41,142 nucleotides of DNA, taken from contig JASKLG010000008.1 in assembly GCA_030153805.1 (NCBI GenBank), positions 1-41,142 on the forward strand, in the 5' to 3' direction. Below the pieces are notes generated by a model. The model was not told the origin of the DNA. It worked only from the letters and a program-made list of their open reading frames with translations, and did no database searches. The translations under genes were made by a program, and so were the position numbers. Numbering within the stretch: position 1 is the first letter of the stretch; every line of letters starts with the position of its first letter. Below are positions 1 through 9,929 of this stretch, piece by piece. This stretch comes from Bacillota bacterium (GTDB taxonomy: Bacteria; Bacillota; DTU030; DUMP01).

Positions 1-1
1 G

Positions 2-565
2 GTAATGGAAAGGGCGGCCATCGTCGGCGGCTTCGACGGTGCCAGCTGCATCCTGGGGGCGAAGCTGGCCGGACGGGAACCGTCCGGTACCGTTCCCCAT
101 GCCGTGATCTTGATTATGGGGGACACCGTAGAAGTAGCTAAAGTTTACGATAAGGTTATGCCACCCGATGCTCCGCGGGTTGTTCTCGTGGACACCTTCC
201 ACGATGAGGCAGAGGAAGCGCTCCGGGTAGCGGAAGCCCTTGGCGACCACCTGCACGGGGTACGGCTCGACACGCCCGGTGAGAGGGGTGGGGTTACGCC
301 GGAACTGGTACGGGAGGTAAGGGCCCGGCTGGATCAAAAGGGATTTCAGCACGTTAAAATTTTCGTCTCGGGCGGTATTACGCCGGAACGCATTGTAGAG
401 CTCAAGGCGGCGGGAGCGGCCGCTTTCGGCGTGGGAAGCTACATCACGGCGGCACCACCCATTGACATGACCATGGACCTTAAGGTGGTAAGCGGGGTAC
501 CGGTAGCCAAACGTGGCCGCATACCGGGCATAACTCCTAATCCTCGCCTGAAACGGCAGATTTAG
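2..565 (+). CDS. pncB: nicotinate phosphoribosyltransferase, C-terminal part (5' end outside window)
   Basis: Reading frame is open to the window edge; GGFDGASCILGAKLAG, VRLDTPGERGGVTPELVREVR and FVSGGITPERI segments are typical of NAPRTase. Confidence 0.85.
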   Translation, partial: VMERAAIVGGFDGASCILGAKLAGREPSGTVPHAVILIMGDTVEVAKVYDKVMPPDAPRVVLVDTFHDEAEEALRVAEALGDHLHGVRLDTPGERGGVTPELVREVRARLDQKGFQHVKIFVSGGITPERIVELKAAGAAAFGVGSYITAAPPIDMTMDLKVVSGVPVAKRGRIPGITPNPRLKRQI

Positions 566-578
566 CGCCAACATGGTC

Positions 579-606
579 TTGACATTACGCGTTTCTGTGC
601 TATAAT
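579..606 (+). promoter_or_regulatory. sigma-A type promoter for the tRNA cluster
   Basis: TTGACA (579-584), 16 nt spacer, TATAAT (601-606). Confidence 0.8.
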
Positions 607-640
607 CTAAACTGTACTCGGCAGCGCGAGCTGCCGGCAG

Positions 641-728
641 GCCGAAGTGGTGGAACTGGTAGACACGCGGTGTTCAGGGCGCCGTGGGCTCCGTGCTCGT
701 GAGGGTTCGAATCCCTCCTTCGGCACCA
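641..728 (+). tRNA. tRNA-Leu(CAG)
   Basis: Cloverleaf with long variable arm, anticodon loop TTCAGGG, GGTTCGAATCC T-loop, encoded CCA. Confidence 0.95.
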
Positions 729-732
729 GTAT

Positions 733-815
733 GTCGGAGTGGCGGAACTGGCAGACGCGCACGTTTGAGGGGCGTGTGGGCAACCGTGGGGGTTCAAGTC
801 CCCCCTCCGACACCA
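733..815 (+). tRNA. tRNA-Leu(GAG)
   Basis: Anticodon loop TTGAGGG, long variable arm, encoded CCA. Confidence 0.95.
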
Positions 816-820
816 ATCGT

Positions 821-896
821 GGGCGAATAGCTCAGCTGGGAGAGTGCCTGGATCACACCCAGGAGGTCACAGGTTCGAGCCCTGTTTCGCCCACCA
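821..896 (+). tRNA. tRNA-Val(CAC)
   Basis: Stem CCTGG, loop ATCACAC, stem CCAGG; encoded CCA. Confidence 0.93.
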
Positions 897-899
897 TAG

Positions 900-977
900 G
901 CGGAGGCGTGGTGTAGTGGTTAACATGCCTGCCTGTCACGCAGGAGATCGTGGGTTCGACTCCCATCGCTTCCGCCA
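900..977 (+). tRNA. tRNA-Asp(GTC)
   Basis: Anticodon stem-loop CCTGC-CTGTCAC-GCAGG; encoded CCA. Confidence 0.94.
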
Positions 978-997
978 ATTCCTCAGAAAGCTAATAA

Positions 998-1073
<76 letters not shown>

Positions 1074-1076
1074 GAA

Positions 1077-1151
1077 GCGGAAGTGGCTCAGTGGTAGAGC
1101 ATCGCCTTGCCAAGGCGAGGGTCGCGGGTTCGAATCCCGTCTTCCGCTCCA
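1077..1151 (+). tRNA. tRNA-Gly(GCC)
   Basis: Anticodon stem-loop TCGCC-TTGCCAA-GGCGA; encoded CCA. Confidence 0.95.
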
Positions 1152-1257
1152 TTTTTTTTCGAACTCTGCCTCCCGGGTGTAGGGAGGATTTTTCGTTTAG
1201 GGCAAACGTTCTAAAGTCCGTTGCCTGAGGAGGGAGTTTACCTGGAGGTGTAGAGTA

Positions 1258-2157
1258 TTGAGGCTCACTCGTTTTACACGGCGTACGGGCTGGACCAGGT
1301 TGGCTTTAGTGCTTGTAGGGCTCTTCTTGTTCATTACTAATACGTATAGTCCGGGCCCGGCGGAGGTAAGTACAGGTACCGGGGGGCCAGCATCGTTTCC
1401 CCTTCTTAAAGTGCACTACTTGGACGTGGGTCAGGCGGACAGCATTTTGGTGGAGTTTCCCGGAAAAAAAGCTCTGCTTATTGATGGCGGTAACGCGGAC
1501 GATGGTGCGCGCATTGTAAAGTATCTGCAAGAAAATGGCATAAGAACCCTGGCTGCAGTGGTGGCCACGCACCCGCACGAAGACCACATCGGCGGGCTAG
1601 TACAGGTTCTCTCTAACCTAGAAGTTTCTAAGTTTTATCTTCCGCGGCGGGCAACAACCACGCGTACATATAGCAACCTGCTTGCTGCCCTACAAGAAAA
1701 AGGGATTCCGGTGTACGAGGCCAAAGCCGGAACGCGAATTGAAGTTGGGCCTGAAGTACGGGCTACCTTTCTCGGCCCGGTACGCCTGGATTACGGAGAC
1801 CTTAACGATGCCAGCGCCGTCTTAAAACTAGAGTACGGACAAACAAGTTTTCTTTTCATGGGTGACGCCGGTGAAGCGGCAGAAAAGGATTTGGTCGAGC
1901 ATGGCGGCCTTAGGGCAGATGTGTTAAAAGTCGGCCACCACGGGTCGGCATCGGCTAGCAGCTCGGCTTTTCTAAACGTGGTAAAGCCGCGTTTGGCCGT
2001 TATTTCTGTAGGGAAAGATAACGATTATGGCCACCCGAGCCCGGAGACTCTAAGGCGCCTACGAATGGTGGGTGCTACGATTTTGCGGACTGACGAAGCA
2101 GGGAATATTGTAATCGTAAGCGACGGGGAGAAGGTATGGCAGGTAAAGGAGGAATGA
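1258..2157 (+). CDS. MBL-fold metallohydrolase, ComEC/Rec2 C-terminal-like, with N-terminal signal/TM segment
   Basis: LDVGQADSILVEFPG, THPHEDHIGG and LKVGHHGSASASS motifs; TTG start after AGGTG-like RBS. Confidence 0.88.
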   Translation: MRLTRFTRRTGWTRLALVLVGLFLFITNTYSPGPAEVSTGTGGPASFPLLKVHYLDVGQADSILVEFPGKKALLIDGGNADDGARIVKYLQENGIRTLAAVVATHPHEDHIGGLVQVLSNLEVSKFYLPRRATTTRTYSNLLAALQEKGIPVYEAKAGTRIEVGPEVRATFLGPVRLDYGDLNDASAVLKLEYGQTSFLFMGDAGEAAEKDLVEHGGLRADVLKVGHHGSASASSSAFLNVVKPRLAVISVGKDNDYGHPSPETLRRLRMVGATILRTDEAGNIVIVSDGEKVWQVKEE

Positions 2158-2164
2158 AAGGCGT

Positions 2165-2395
2165 ATGCTGATTGTCGATCGCTTGGAGGGTGAATGGGCG
2201 GTTATCGAGTGGGAAGAAGGGACCTTTAATTTTCCCCGTAAACTCCTTCCTGCGGGCGTGCGTGAAGGCGATGTGCTCACTATGACCCTGGAGCGGGACG
2301 AGGAGTTGACGGTTCAGCGCCAGAAGGCGGCACAAAGCGAATTGGACGACCTACTGGGAGGTAAAGAGGAAGAGGCCGGTTGGATTTTGTCGTGA
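2165..2395 (+). CDS. DUF3006 family protein
   Basis: MLIVDRLEGEWAVIEWEEGTFNFPRKLLP pattern; frequent neighbour of ComEC-like MBL genes. Confidence 0.75.
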   Translation: MLIVDRLEGEWAVIEWEEGTFNFPRKLLPAGVREGDVLTMTLERDEELTVQRQKAAQSELDDLLGGKEEEAGWILS

Positions 2396-2438
2396 GTGAA
2401 CTAGCACCCCCCGGTTAGATTTTGGCTGAGTGACTGCG

Positions 2439-2461
2439 ACCCCTTGTCAAAGGGGTTTTTT
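2439..2461 (+). terminator. Rho-independent terminator after DUF3006 gene
   Basis: ACCCCTT-GTC-AAAGGGGT stem followed by a T run. Confidence 0.75.
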
Positions 2462-2473
2462 CTGTGCTATAAT
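2444..2473 (+). promoter_or_regulatory. promoter of pheB-hom-thrC-thrB operon
   Basis: TTGTCA (2444-2449), 18 nt spacer, TATAAT (2468-2473) with extended -10 TG. Confidence 0.65.
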
Positions 2474-2525
2474 GTCTTCCATGCATAGAGCGTTGTTTTT
2501 CTAAGACGGACGAAAGGGTGGTTGC

Positions 2526-2975
2526 ATGGCTAAAAAAGAAGAAGGTACTTTCTATTTGGTGCGAGAAGAAGCCTTGCCCGAGGTCTTACACAAGACGATC
2601 AAGGCTAAGGATCTCTTAAAACGAGGTGTGTGCAGTACCATCAACGAAGCCGTCCAGCGGGTGGGGCTCAGCCGCGCTGCCTATTACAAATATCGCAACT
2701 ACATTTTCCCCTTTTACGATCTCAGCCGCGGGAAAATCGTAACTATCTATCTTCTTCTTGAACACCGGCCCGGAGTGTTGTCGCAAATTCTCACCCGTAT
2801 TGCCCAGAGCCGGGGTAACATTCTGACTATTAACCAAGGAATACCACTGCAGGGGGTAGCCGACGTTTCGATCTCCATTGAAACCCAGGGGATGTCGGAA
2901 GACATAGAAAGCCTGGTTAACGCTTTAAATAAACTGGAAGGTGTGCGCAAGACCGAAATCGTCGGCCAAAGCTAG
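2526..2975 (+). CDS. pheB: ACT domain-containing protein (PheB family)
   Basis: ACT domain LEHRPGVLSQILTRIAQSRGNILTINQGIP; located directly before hom. Confidence 0.85.
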   Translation: MAKKEEGTFYLVREEALPEVLHKTIKAKDLLKRGVCSTINEAVQRVGLSRAAYYKYRNYIFPFYDLSRGKIVTIYLLLEHRPGVLSQILTRIAQSRGNILTINQGIPLQGVADVSISIETQGMSEDIESLVNALNKLEGVRKTEIVGQS

Positions 2976-2993
2976 TAAAGCGAGGGAAGAATT

Positions 2994-4280
2994 ATGAAGG
3001 AAAAAGTAAATATTGGCCTCCTAGGGCTGGGTACGGTGGGTTCCGGAGTCGCTGAAGTTTTGGATGTGAACGGAGCACACATCGCCGAACGTGCCGGCAT
3101 TCCTCTTGTCGTCAAGAAGGCGCTGGTGCGCGATTTGAACCGGCCGCGGACGGTAAGCATTTGCCCTCCGCTTACCACAGACCCTAGCGACATCCTTGCC
3201 GATCCGGAGATTGATGTTGTGGTAGAGGTCTTGGGGGGAGAGGAACCGGCTCTCACCTACATACTGGCGGCGATGCGGAACGGAAAACACGTCGTAACTG
3301 CCAACAAAGAACTTTTGGCCAAACACGGCAAAGAACTTTTTGCCGCTGCGAAGGAAAACCAGGTAGATCTATACTTCGAGGCCAGCGTGGGCGGAGGGAT
3401 ACCCATCATACGGCCCTTGAAAGATTGTTTGGCCGGCAATAGAATCGATAAGGTTTACGGAATTGTAAATGGAACTACAAACTACATCCTTACCCAGATG
3501 GCTTCCGGCAAATCGTATGACGACGCGTTGAAACAGGCGCAAAAAGAAGGTTATGCTGAAGCCGACCCGTACGCCGACGTCTCAGGTGTGGATGCGGCCC
3601 GCAAAATCGCCATACTGGCCTCCATAGCTTTTGGCGCACGGGTAACAGAAAAGGACGTCTCACGGATAGGAATAGAGTGCCTTTCGCCTCTCGACTTGGA
3701 ATATGCCCGCGAACTGGGATATAAGGTCAAGCTCCTGGCCTGCGCGCAGGAAATAGACGGGGCTTTGGCGGTCCGGGTCCACCCGGCCCTCCTGCCTACC
3801 CACCATCCTTTGGCGAGCGTGGACGGAGTACTGAATGCCATTGTTGTTCGAGGTGATGCAGTAGGCGAGGTAATGTTCCACGGTTTCGGCGCAGGCCGTC
3901 TTCCCACCGCCAGTGCTGTGGTAGGGGATTTGATCGAGGTAGCCCGTAATATCAAAGAAGGTGTGCGCGGACGAAGCAAATGTACCTGCTTTCACCAAAA
4001 ACCATTTTATCCTGCAAGCGAGATGGTAACGCGGTACTTCCTCAGGCTCGAACTTGCCGATCAGCCGGGGGTCCTGGCCAAGGTGGCGGCCGCTTTCGGA
4101 CGGGAAAAAGTAAGCCTGGCGGCCGTCATCCAAAAACGCCTCACTGAACGGGGCGCGGAAGTGGTATTGGTGACGCATCCGGCCGAAGAGAGGCGATTCC
4201 TTAGCGCTGTGACCACCTTAACAACTTATCCGGAAACATTGGCAGTGCATCAGCCGATTGCCGTAGAAGGAGATGCGTAA
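2994..4280 (+). CDS. hom: homoserine dehydrogenase
   Basis: [43 protein letters not shown] and C-terminal ACT domain. Confidence 0.95.
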   Translation: MKEKVNIGLLGLGTVGSGVAEVLDVNGAHIAERAGIPLVVKKALVRDLNRPRTVSICPPLTTDPSDILADPEIDVVVEVLGGEEPALTYILAAMRNGKHVVTANKELLAKHGKELFAAAKENQVDLYFEASVGGGIPIIRPLKDCLAGNRIDKVYGIVNGTTNYILTQMASGKSYDDALKQAQKEGYAEADPYADVSGVDAARKIAILASIAFGARVTEKDVSRIGIECLSPLDLEYARELGYKVKLLACAQEIDGALAVRVHPALLPTHHPLASVDGVLNAIVVRGDAVGEVMFHGFGAGRLPTASAVVGDLIEVARNIKEGVRGRSKCTCFHQKPFYPASEMVTRYFLRLELADQPGVLAKVAAAFGREKVSLAAVIQKRLTERGAEVVLVTHPAEERRFLSAVTTLTTYPETLAVHQPIAVEGDA

Positions 4281-5328
4281 CATGTGGCAGGGAATTATCG
4301 ATCGCTTTGCCGATTTCTTACCTGTAAGTCCTGCAACCCCGCGTATCACCCTGAATGAAGGTAATACCCCTCTCATCTTTCTCCCCCGGATTTCACAACG
4401 GGTGGGAGCGAGCGTTTATGCGAAATACGAGGGCCTTAACCCCACGGGATCCTTTAAGGACCGCGGCATGACCATGGCGGTGAGCAAAGCTGTAGAGGCC
4501 GGAGCTTCTGCGATTATGTGTGCTTCTACCGGCAATACTTCGGCTTCCGCTGCGGCCTATGCCGCCCGGGCCGGCATAAAATGTTGGGTAATCCTGCCGG
4601 AAAAGGCCATCGCTTTAGGAAAACTGGCGCAGGCGCTCTTTTATGGGGCGGAGGTTATAGCCATCCAGGGAAACTTCGACGACGCGCTGGCACTAGTACG
4701 TGAAATTACCAGCCGTTATCCGATTGCCCTGGTAAACTCCCTTAACCCAATGCGCCTTGAAGGACAGAAAACTGCGGCCTTTGAAATCTGTGAACAGTTA
4801 GGCACTGCGCCGGATGTGCTCGCATTGCCGGTGGGCAATGCTGGGAACATTACCGCATATTGGTTGGGGTTTAAGGCTTATCGAGAGGCCGGAAAGATAA
4901 AGAGCCTGCCGCGTCTCTTAGGCTTTGAGGCGGCGGGTGCTGCTCCTATTGTTGCCGGGCATCCCATCTCTAATCCTCAAACAATAGCTACGGCTATCAG
5001 AATTGGCAATCCGGCTAGTTGGGACAAGGCGGTGCGCGCGGCAGCTGAATCGGGCGGGTCCATTGAAGCAGTGACTGACGAGGAGATACTTGCTGCCTAC
5101 CGGTTACTTGCTCGTGAGGAGGGGATCTTCGTCGAACCGGCCTCAGCAGCTGGGGTAGCAGGTGTGCTGAAAAAGGCCGGAGATGGAACCTTTAAGGGAA
5201 ACGAGAAGATCGTTTGCGTCCTTACCGGTCACGGCCTCAAAGACCCCGAGCTGGCTGTAAAAGAAAGTCCGGCTCCCCGCGTGGTCCCGGCCACGTTGGA
5301 AGCTGTAAGGGCACTGATCGAGAGGTGA
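4273..5328 (+). CDS. thrC: threonine synthase
   Basis: [18 protein letters not shown]-lysine motif, [17 protein letters not shown]; in thr operon. Confidence 0.95.
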   Translation: MRNMWQGIIDRFADFLPVSPATPRITLNEGNTPLIFLPRISQRVGASVYAKYEGLNPTGSFKDRGMTMAVSKAVEAGASAIMCASTGNTSASAAAYAARAGIKCWVILPEKAIALGKLAQALFYGAEVIAIQGNFDDALALVREITSRYPIALVNSLNPMRLEGQKTAAFEICEQLGTAPDVLALPVGNAGNITAYWLGFKAYREAGKIKSLPRLLGFEAAGAAPIVAGHPISNPQTIATAIRIGNPASWDKAVRAAAESGGSIEAVTDEEILAAYRLLAREEGIFVEPASAAGVAGVLKKAGDGTFKGNEKIVCVLTGHGLKDPELAVKESPAPRVVPATLEAVRALIER

Positions 5329-5333
5329 AGAAC

Positions 5334-6260
5334 ATGTTTTGTGTACGCGTACCCGCCACCACCGCCAATTTAGGGCCCGGTTTCGATGCCTTGGGTCTTG
5401 CCCTGGAGCTTTATAATTATATCGAGGTAGAAGTAGGCACGGGCCAAGGCAGGGTAGATATTATTATCGAAGGCGAAGGCGAAGGAGAGCTTTCACTTGG
5501 AGAAGACAACCTGGTGTACCAGGCGATTAGTCGTGCTTTTCGCGAACGCGCCCTGGTACCTCCTAAGCTTTATCTGCACCTGGTAAATAACATTCCTTTG
5601 GCCCGCGGCTTGGGGAGCAGCGCTGCGGCTATAGTCGGCGGCCTGCGTGCTGCACAGGAGCTTCTACCGGTGCCCCTTTCTGAAGACGAGCTTCTCACTT
5701 TGGCCTGCGAGCTGGAAGGGCATCCGGATAATGTTAGTGCGGCACTCTTAGGCGGTTTGATTATTTCTTGCCCGGGTCGGGAGGGGAAACCCCATTACCT
5801 GAAGGCGCGGCTTCCAGAGTCCCTAAAGCTGGTAATAGCCGTTCCTGAATTGCGCCTTTCTACTCATGATGCCCGCCGTGTGCTGCCGGAAATGCTGCCA
5901 CGCCGGGATGCTGTGTTCAATGTAAGCCGCACGGCGCTTCTTACGGCCAGCCTTCTTACCAACGAGTTGAGTGTTTTGGCGTTGGCTTTGGAAGATCGCC
6001 TCCACCAACCTTACCGTTCTACCCTTATACCCGGCATGGATGCCGTCTTTGCCGCTGCGCACCAAGCGGGGGCTTTGGGTGTAGCTTTGAGTGGTTCCGG
6101 GCCGTCCATAGTGGCCTTCGCCCAGCATAACCTTGACACCATCGGTAAAGCTATGGTCGAGGCCTTTGCCTCACACGGCGTTAAAGCTAGATACCTGCTT
6201 ACAGCGCCTGCCTCGCACGGGGCGGAGGTCCTACCTCAGCTCCGGTTATGCACGGCATAA
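5334..6260 (+). CDS. thrB: homoserine kinase (GHMP kinase)
   Basis: VPATTANLGPGFDALGLAL and PLARGLGSSAAAIVGG; start placed at ATG 5334, not the upstream ORF start 5214. Confidence 0.94.
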   Translation: MFCVRVPATTANLGPGFDALGLALELYNYIEVEVGTGQGRVDIIIEGEGEGELSLGEDNLVYQAISRAFRERALVPPKLYLHLVNNIPLARGLGSSAAAIVGGLRAAQELLPVPLSEDELLTLACELEGHPDNVSAALLGGLIISCPGREGKPHYLKARLPESLKLVIAVPELRLSTHDARRVLPEMLPRRDAVFNVSRTALLTASLLTNELSVLALALEDRLHQPYRSTLIPGMDAVFAAAHQAGALGVALSGSGPSIVAFAQHNLDTIGKAMVEAFASHGVKARYLLTAPASHGAEVLPQLRLCTA

Positions 6261-6280
6261 GCATCCTATAGAAAAGGGCC

Positions 6281-6309
6281 TTGTGTTTTCGGAGAAAACG
6301 GTGTATAAT
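6281..6309 (+). promoter_or_regulatory. promoter for tRNA-Pro
   Basis: TTGTGT, 17 nt spacer, TATAAT (6304-6309). Confidence 0.65.
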
Positions 6310-6328
6310 AAAAGCCGTAAAGCAAGGT

Positions 6329-6405
6329 CGGGGTATAGCTCAGCTTGGTAGAGCGCTTGCTTGGGGTGCAAGAGGTCAGCGGTTCAAATCCGCTTACTCC
6401 GACCA
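6329..6405 (+). tRNA. tRNA-Pro(GGG)
   Basis: Anticodon stem-loop CTTGC-TTGGGGT-GCAAG; acceptor CGGGGTA/TACTCCG with CCA. Confidence 0.93.
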
Positions 6406-6423
6406 TTGTCATTATGAAGATGG

Positions 6424-6453
6424 GCAGCCGAAAGGCTGCTGTTTTTCTTTTTT
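6424..6453 (+). terminator. Rho-independent terminator after tRNA-Pro
   Basis: GCAGCC-GAAA-GGCTGC followed by TGTTTTTCTTTTTT. Confidence 0.85.
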
Positions 6454-6530
6454 CCCAGTAGCTTATGACGCATAGTCTAGAAACAACCTGTACACGTTAG
6501 ACGAGTAGAAGCTTCCTGGGGGGGTATGGA

Positions 6531-7604
6531 GTGCGGATCTTCCTCGTGGTCCGTCCATGCCGAGGCGGTATCGCTACGCACATTCGAGTTCTCGTCCGCC
6601 AGCTGAAAAAAGATGGCCAGGAGGTGTTCGTAGCAGCACCCAACGACGCCCTAGCTCAAGACAGCGACGGTTATTTCCGCCTGCCGCTCTCCAGACATCC
6701 CGTTGATATCGCCCGTTCCGCCGAGATCCTTGAGGGCCTTTTGCCTAAGCTCGAGCCAGACGTCGTCCACTGCCACGGGATTTTAAGCTCCCTACTTAAG
6801 CCGTTTCTTTCCCGACAGGGAAACGAAGAAGCGGCGTGGATTTACACGGCCCACAACTTTCCGAGCAGTTTCTTTTCGCAACTCGCCTGGCGCTGGGCTT
6901 ATACTTCGGGTCGACCCCACCGGCTTATCGCCGTCTCGCGGGCCCTGGCCGGGGCACTCACCAGGTGCGGAATACCGGCCCCCAAAGTAATAGCCATCCC
7001 CAACGGGATTGAAATTAGGCCCGAACCACCAGACGCCGCCGTCTTGCCTGCGGGATCGACCATTCTTACCGTAGGTCGCTTGGTGCCGGAAAAAGGTACA
7101 GGGCAGGTCCTAAAGGCATTTCAGGCCCTCAAGAAGCAGGTCAGAAAGCCCCTCCGGCTTTTGGTGGCCGGAACGGGGCCGCAGGAAAAGGCTCTACAAG
7201 CGTTGGCCGGGCGGCTGGGAATAGGCAGGGACGTTACATTCCTAGGTTACGTTCCCGACCCGGCCCATCTCTACCGGGCGGCAGACGTCTTTGTAACGGC
7301 ACCGCTTAGGGAAGGAATGGGCCTTGCCAACTTAGAAGCTATGGCCCGGGGCTGTCCGGTGGTCAGCACCCGGGTGGGAGGCATCCCTGAAGTGGTAGTG
7401 GACGGGGTAACAGGGTTCTTAGTTGAACCGAACCGGCCTTTGATGCTGGCACAGGCAATTAAAAAACTCCTGGATTCTCCGGCCCTGGCGAGAAGTCTCG
7501 GCCTGGCCGGTGCCCGGCGGGTTCGCGAGCATTTTACTGCTGAGGGTATGGGAAGAGCTACCCTCAAAGTATACGAGGAGGCAAAGATGAGTGCGTCTTC
7601 CTAG
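6531..7604 (+). CDS. glycosyltransferase family 4 protein
   Basis: GGIATHIRVLVRQL, TVGRLVPEKGTGQVLKAF and EGMGLANLEAMARGCPVVSTRVGGIPEVV (GT-B, GT4). Confidence 0.9.
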   Translation: MRIFLVVRPCRGGIATHIRVLVRQLKKDGQEVFVAAPNDALAQDSDGYFRLPLSRHPVDIARSAEILEGLLPKLEPDVVHCHGILSSLLKPFLSRQGNEEAAWIYTAHNFPSSFFSQLAWRWAYTSGRPHRLIAVSRALAGALTRCGIPAPKVIAIPNGIEIRPEPPDAAVLPAGSTILTVGRLVPEKGTGQVLKAFQALKKQVRKPLRLLVAGTGPQEKALQALAGRLGIGRDVTFLGYVPDPAHLYRAADVFVTAPLREGMGLANLEAMARGCPVVSTRVGGIPEVVVDGVTGFLVEPNRPLMLAQAIKKLLDSPALARSLGLAGARRVREHFTAEGMGRATLKVYEEAKMSASS

Positions 7605-9813
7605 GAACATAAGTCTTTTCTTTGCGGTCCTGGCCTGGGTATTCTTTTTTTCTTTCGGTGCAAAACCGGTCTTTTGCGCTTCAGCGGAAAAAAGGTTTGT
7701 GCTTCTTTTAATCGACGGCCTTAATATCGATGACATACGCCAGGGAAGCCTCTCGTCTCTGGACGGATTCATGCGACAAGCTGCTTGGGGGCTCATGAAT
7801 ACGGCAGTTGCAGGCCCGCCAAACCTCGAAAGCGCCTACCTTACGCTTGGTGCAGGTACGCGTACCCGCTCACCGGGAAATCTTCCCGGGCTTACCAGCT
7901 TTGAGCCTATGCCCGGTGAACCCGGCACGGCAGCGGAAGTTTACGGACGCCGCTCGGGAAACAAGGTTCTCCAAGGGGTAGTCCAGCCGGGGATTGGGGT
8001 GTTGGAGGCGGCTAATGCGAACCTGGGTTACCAGGTTAGGCTGGGTGCTCTAGGACAGGTTCTGCGCGAAGCTGGTCTAAAAACGGCAGCCATCGGGACG
8101 GCCGATACAAGCACCTTGGAGCGGCCGGTGGTCAATGTCCTAATGGACGAAACTGGTTACGTACCATACGGCTACACGGGGCCGGATCTCCTTTGCCCTG
8201 ACCCGGATGCGCCTTTTGGAGCCTGGACGGACTCCGAGGCCCTGCTAAAACGAATCGAGGAGGTTTGGGATAAGGTCCAAGTTTTTGCAGTGGAGTGGGC
8301 GGACCTTTACCGGGCGGAAGCGTACACACCCTTCTTACGTCCGGGACAAGATGACGCCCTACGGAAGAGAGCCCTGGCCCGTCTCGATACCTTTCTCCAG
8401 TCTTTTCTAACTCGCTTCGGCGACAGAGCCGCTGTTCTACTAATTGGACCCGCTCCAGGAAACAAGGATCTCCAAGCCGGGCGTCGGCTCACTCCCGTAG
8501 CCCTTTGGGCACGGGGAAGAAAACCGGGACTTCTTACGTCAGCTACCACGCGCCGTGCCGGCCTCATCGCCAATATTGACATCGCTCCCAGCGTGCTGGC
8601 TTATTTCGACCTGCCGCAGCCGGCCACTATGCTGGGGCGGCCCATTATGAACTTAAGCCATGGCAGCCCACTTGACGAGCTTGGGGCGCTAGAAAGACGG
8701 GCCGTGGTGAATTTTTACCAACGTCCTTTTGTGATCAGAGTATACATCGTTTATCTAATTGTCGTGCTGGCTTTGGCCGTCGTCGCCTTCTGGCGGCCAT
8801 TTTGCTTAAGCCGGTGGCTTAATGTTCTCCTCCCAGCTGGGGCCACAGTGCCCCTGACTCTTCTTGTACTGGCCGCCTTACCGCCGCAGTCTCTGCCTGT
8901 AACGATGGGGATGATTATCCTCTTCACTGCACTTTTTGTTACCAGCTTTAGCCGGCTGGCCGGTTCAGGTAGCGGAACGCTTGTGCTTAGCGCCTTTTGC
9001 ACCGTACTTCTGCTGACTTGGGACTTGCTTAACGGGCAACACTTGGTAGCGTCTTCCCTCTTGGGGTACTGTTATGTAAGTGGCGCTCGCTATTATGGAC
9101 TGGGCAACGAGTATATGGGGATTCTTCTTGGGGCAGGGTTGACTTTGGTCGCCTATCTCTTAGATCACAATCCCACGCCAGTTTGGAGTGCCAGCCTTCT
9201 CCTGTTTTTTCTTCTTGTAGCCGGCTCCTTGCTAATGGGCGCTAATGGCTTGGGCAGCAATGCCGGCGGCACCCTGGCGTGGGCATGTGCGCTTGCTACG
9301 GCACTTCTGGGAATTAAACGCTCGGAAATTCAGTTGCGGGAAGTAATTTCGGCCGTCCTCCTCGCCGGGGTCTTCCTTGCTCTCTTGGCCTGGTCGGATT
9401 GGCAGTACGCGGCAGAAGCCTCACATATCGGCCGGGCACTGAACCTGGCCAGCCGTTCTGGAGTGCGGGTCCTCCTCGATACCATAGTACGCAAGCTGGC
9501 TATGAACTTGAAGCTTCTCAGGTACTCTCTTTGGAGCCGGGTACTCCTCATGCTATGCTTCGTCCTAACCAGCCTTTTCTTAGGACCCTGTCGCCTTAGA
9601 CCGCAGTTTATGCGTGAACGCCAGTTTCTAACTGCTTGCCTGCGCGGCAGCTTAATGGGGACACTCGTCGCTCTTGTAGCCAACGATTCTGGTGTTGTAT
9701 CTGCTGCCACGAGCTTACTTTTTCCCGTAACGTTCCTTATCTTGCTTGCCCTCTCTACTATGACCCGTGAAAAGCAGCAAAATCAGCAAGAATTAGCTAT
9801 GACGCGGAATTAG
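7591..9813 (+). CDS. membrane protein with alkaline-phosphatase-superfamily-like ectodomain and polytopic C-terminus
   Basis: Signal-like N-terminus, RFVLLLIDGLNIDDI, NIDIAPSVLAYFDLP, then many hydrophobic segments including GARYYGLGNEYMG. Confidence 0.65.
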   Translation: MRLPRNISLFFAVLAWVFFFSFGAKPVFCASAEKRFVLLLIDGLNIDDIRQGSLSSLDGFMRQAAWGLMNTAVAGPPNLESAYLTLGAGTRTRSPGNLPGLTSFEPMPGEPGTAAEVYGRRSGNKVLQGVVQPGIGVLEAANANLGYQVRLGALGQVLREAGLKTAAIGTADTSTLERPVVNVLMDETGYVPYGYTGPDLLCPDPDAPFGAWTDSEALLKRIEEVWDKVQVFAVEWADLYRAEAYTPFLRPGQDDALRKRALARLDTFLQSFLTRFGDRAAVLLIGPAPGNKDLQAGRRLTPVALWARGRKPGLLTSATTRRAGLIANIDIAPSVLAYFDLPQPATMLGRPIMNLSHGSPLDELGALERRAVVNFYQRPFVIRVYIVYLIVVLALAVVAFWRPFCLSRWLNVLLPAGATVPLTLLVLAALPPQSLPVTMGMIILFTALFVTSFSRLAGSGSGTLVLSAFCTVLLLTWDLLNGQHLVASSLLGYCYVSGARYYGLGNEYMGILLGAGLTLVAYLLDHNPTPVWSASLLLFFLLVAGSLLMGANGLGSNAGGTLAWACALATALLGIKRSEIQLREVISAVLLAGVFLALLAWSDWQYAAEASHIGRALNLASRSGVRVLLDTIVRKLAMNLKLLRYSLWSRVLLMLCFVLTSLFLGPCRLRPQFMRERQFLTACLRGSLMGTLVALVANDSGVVSAATSLLFPVTFLILLALSTMTREKQQNQQELAMTRN

Positions 9814-9855
9814 ACGCAAGAATTCCTCAAAAGCTGTTAACCGCTCCAGGATATC

Positions 9856-9883
9856 TTGACATCTCGCTAGAGTCTGCTACAAT
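9856..9883 (+). promoter_or_regulatory. promoter of speD
   Basis: TTGACA, 16 nt spacer, TACAAT. Confidence 0.65.
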
Positions 9884-9929
9884 CTTAGGTGATTGAGGCC
9901 AAGAATCTTGTAGAAAGGGAGGGCGGGAA

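Noticed and set aside
3660-4178. 172-aa minus-strand ORF antisense to hom
   Set aside because: No domain or RBS; overlaps a conserved CDS.
5214-5333. N-terminal extension of thrB ORF overlapping thrC
   Set aside because: The ATG at 5334 begins exactly at the conserved GHMP N-terminus (MFCVRVPATTANLGPGF); the extension is thrC out of frame.
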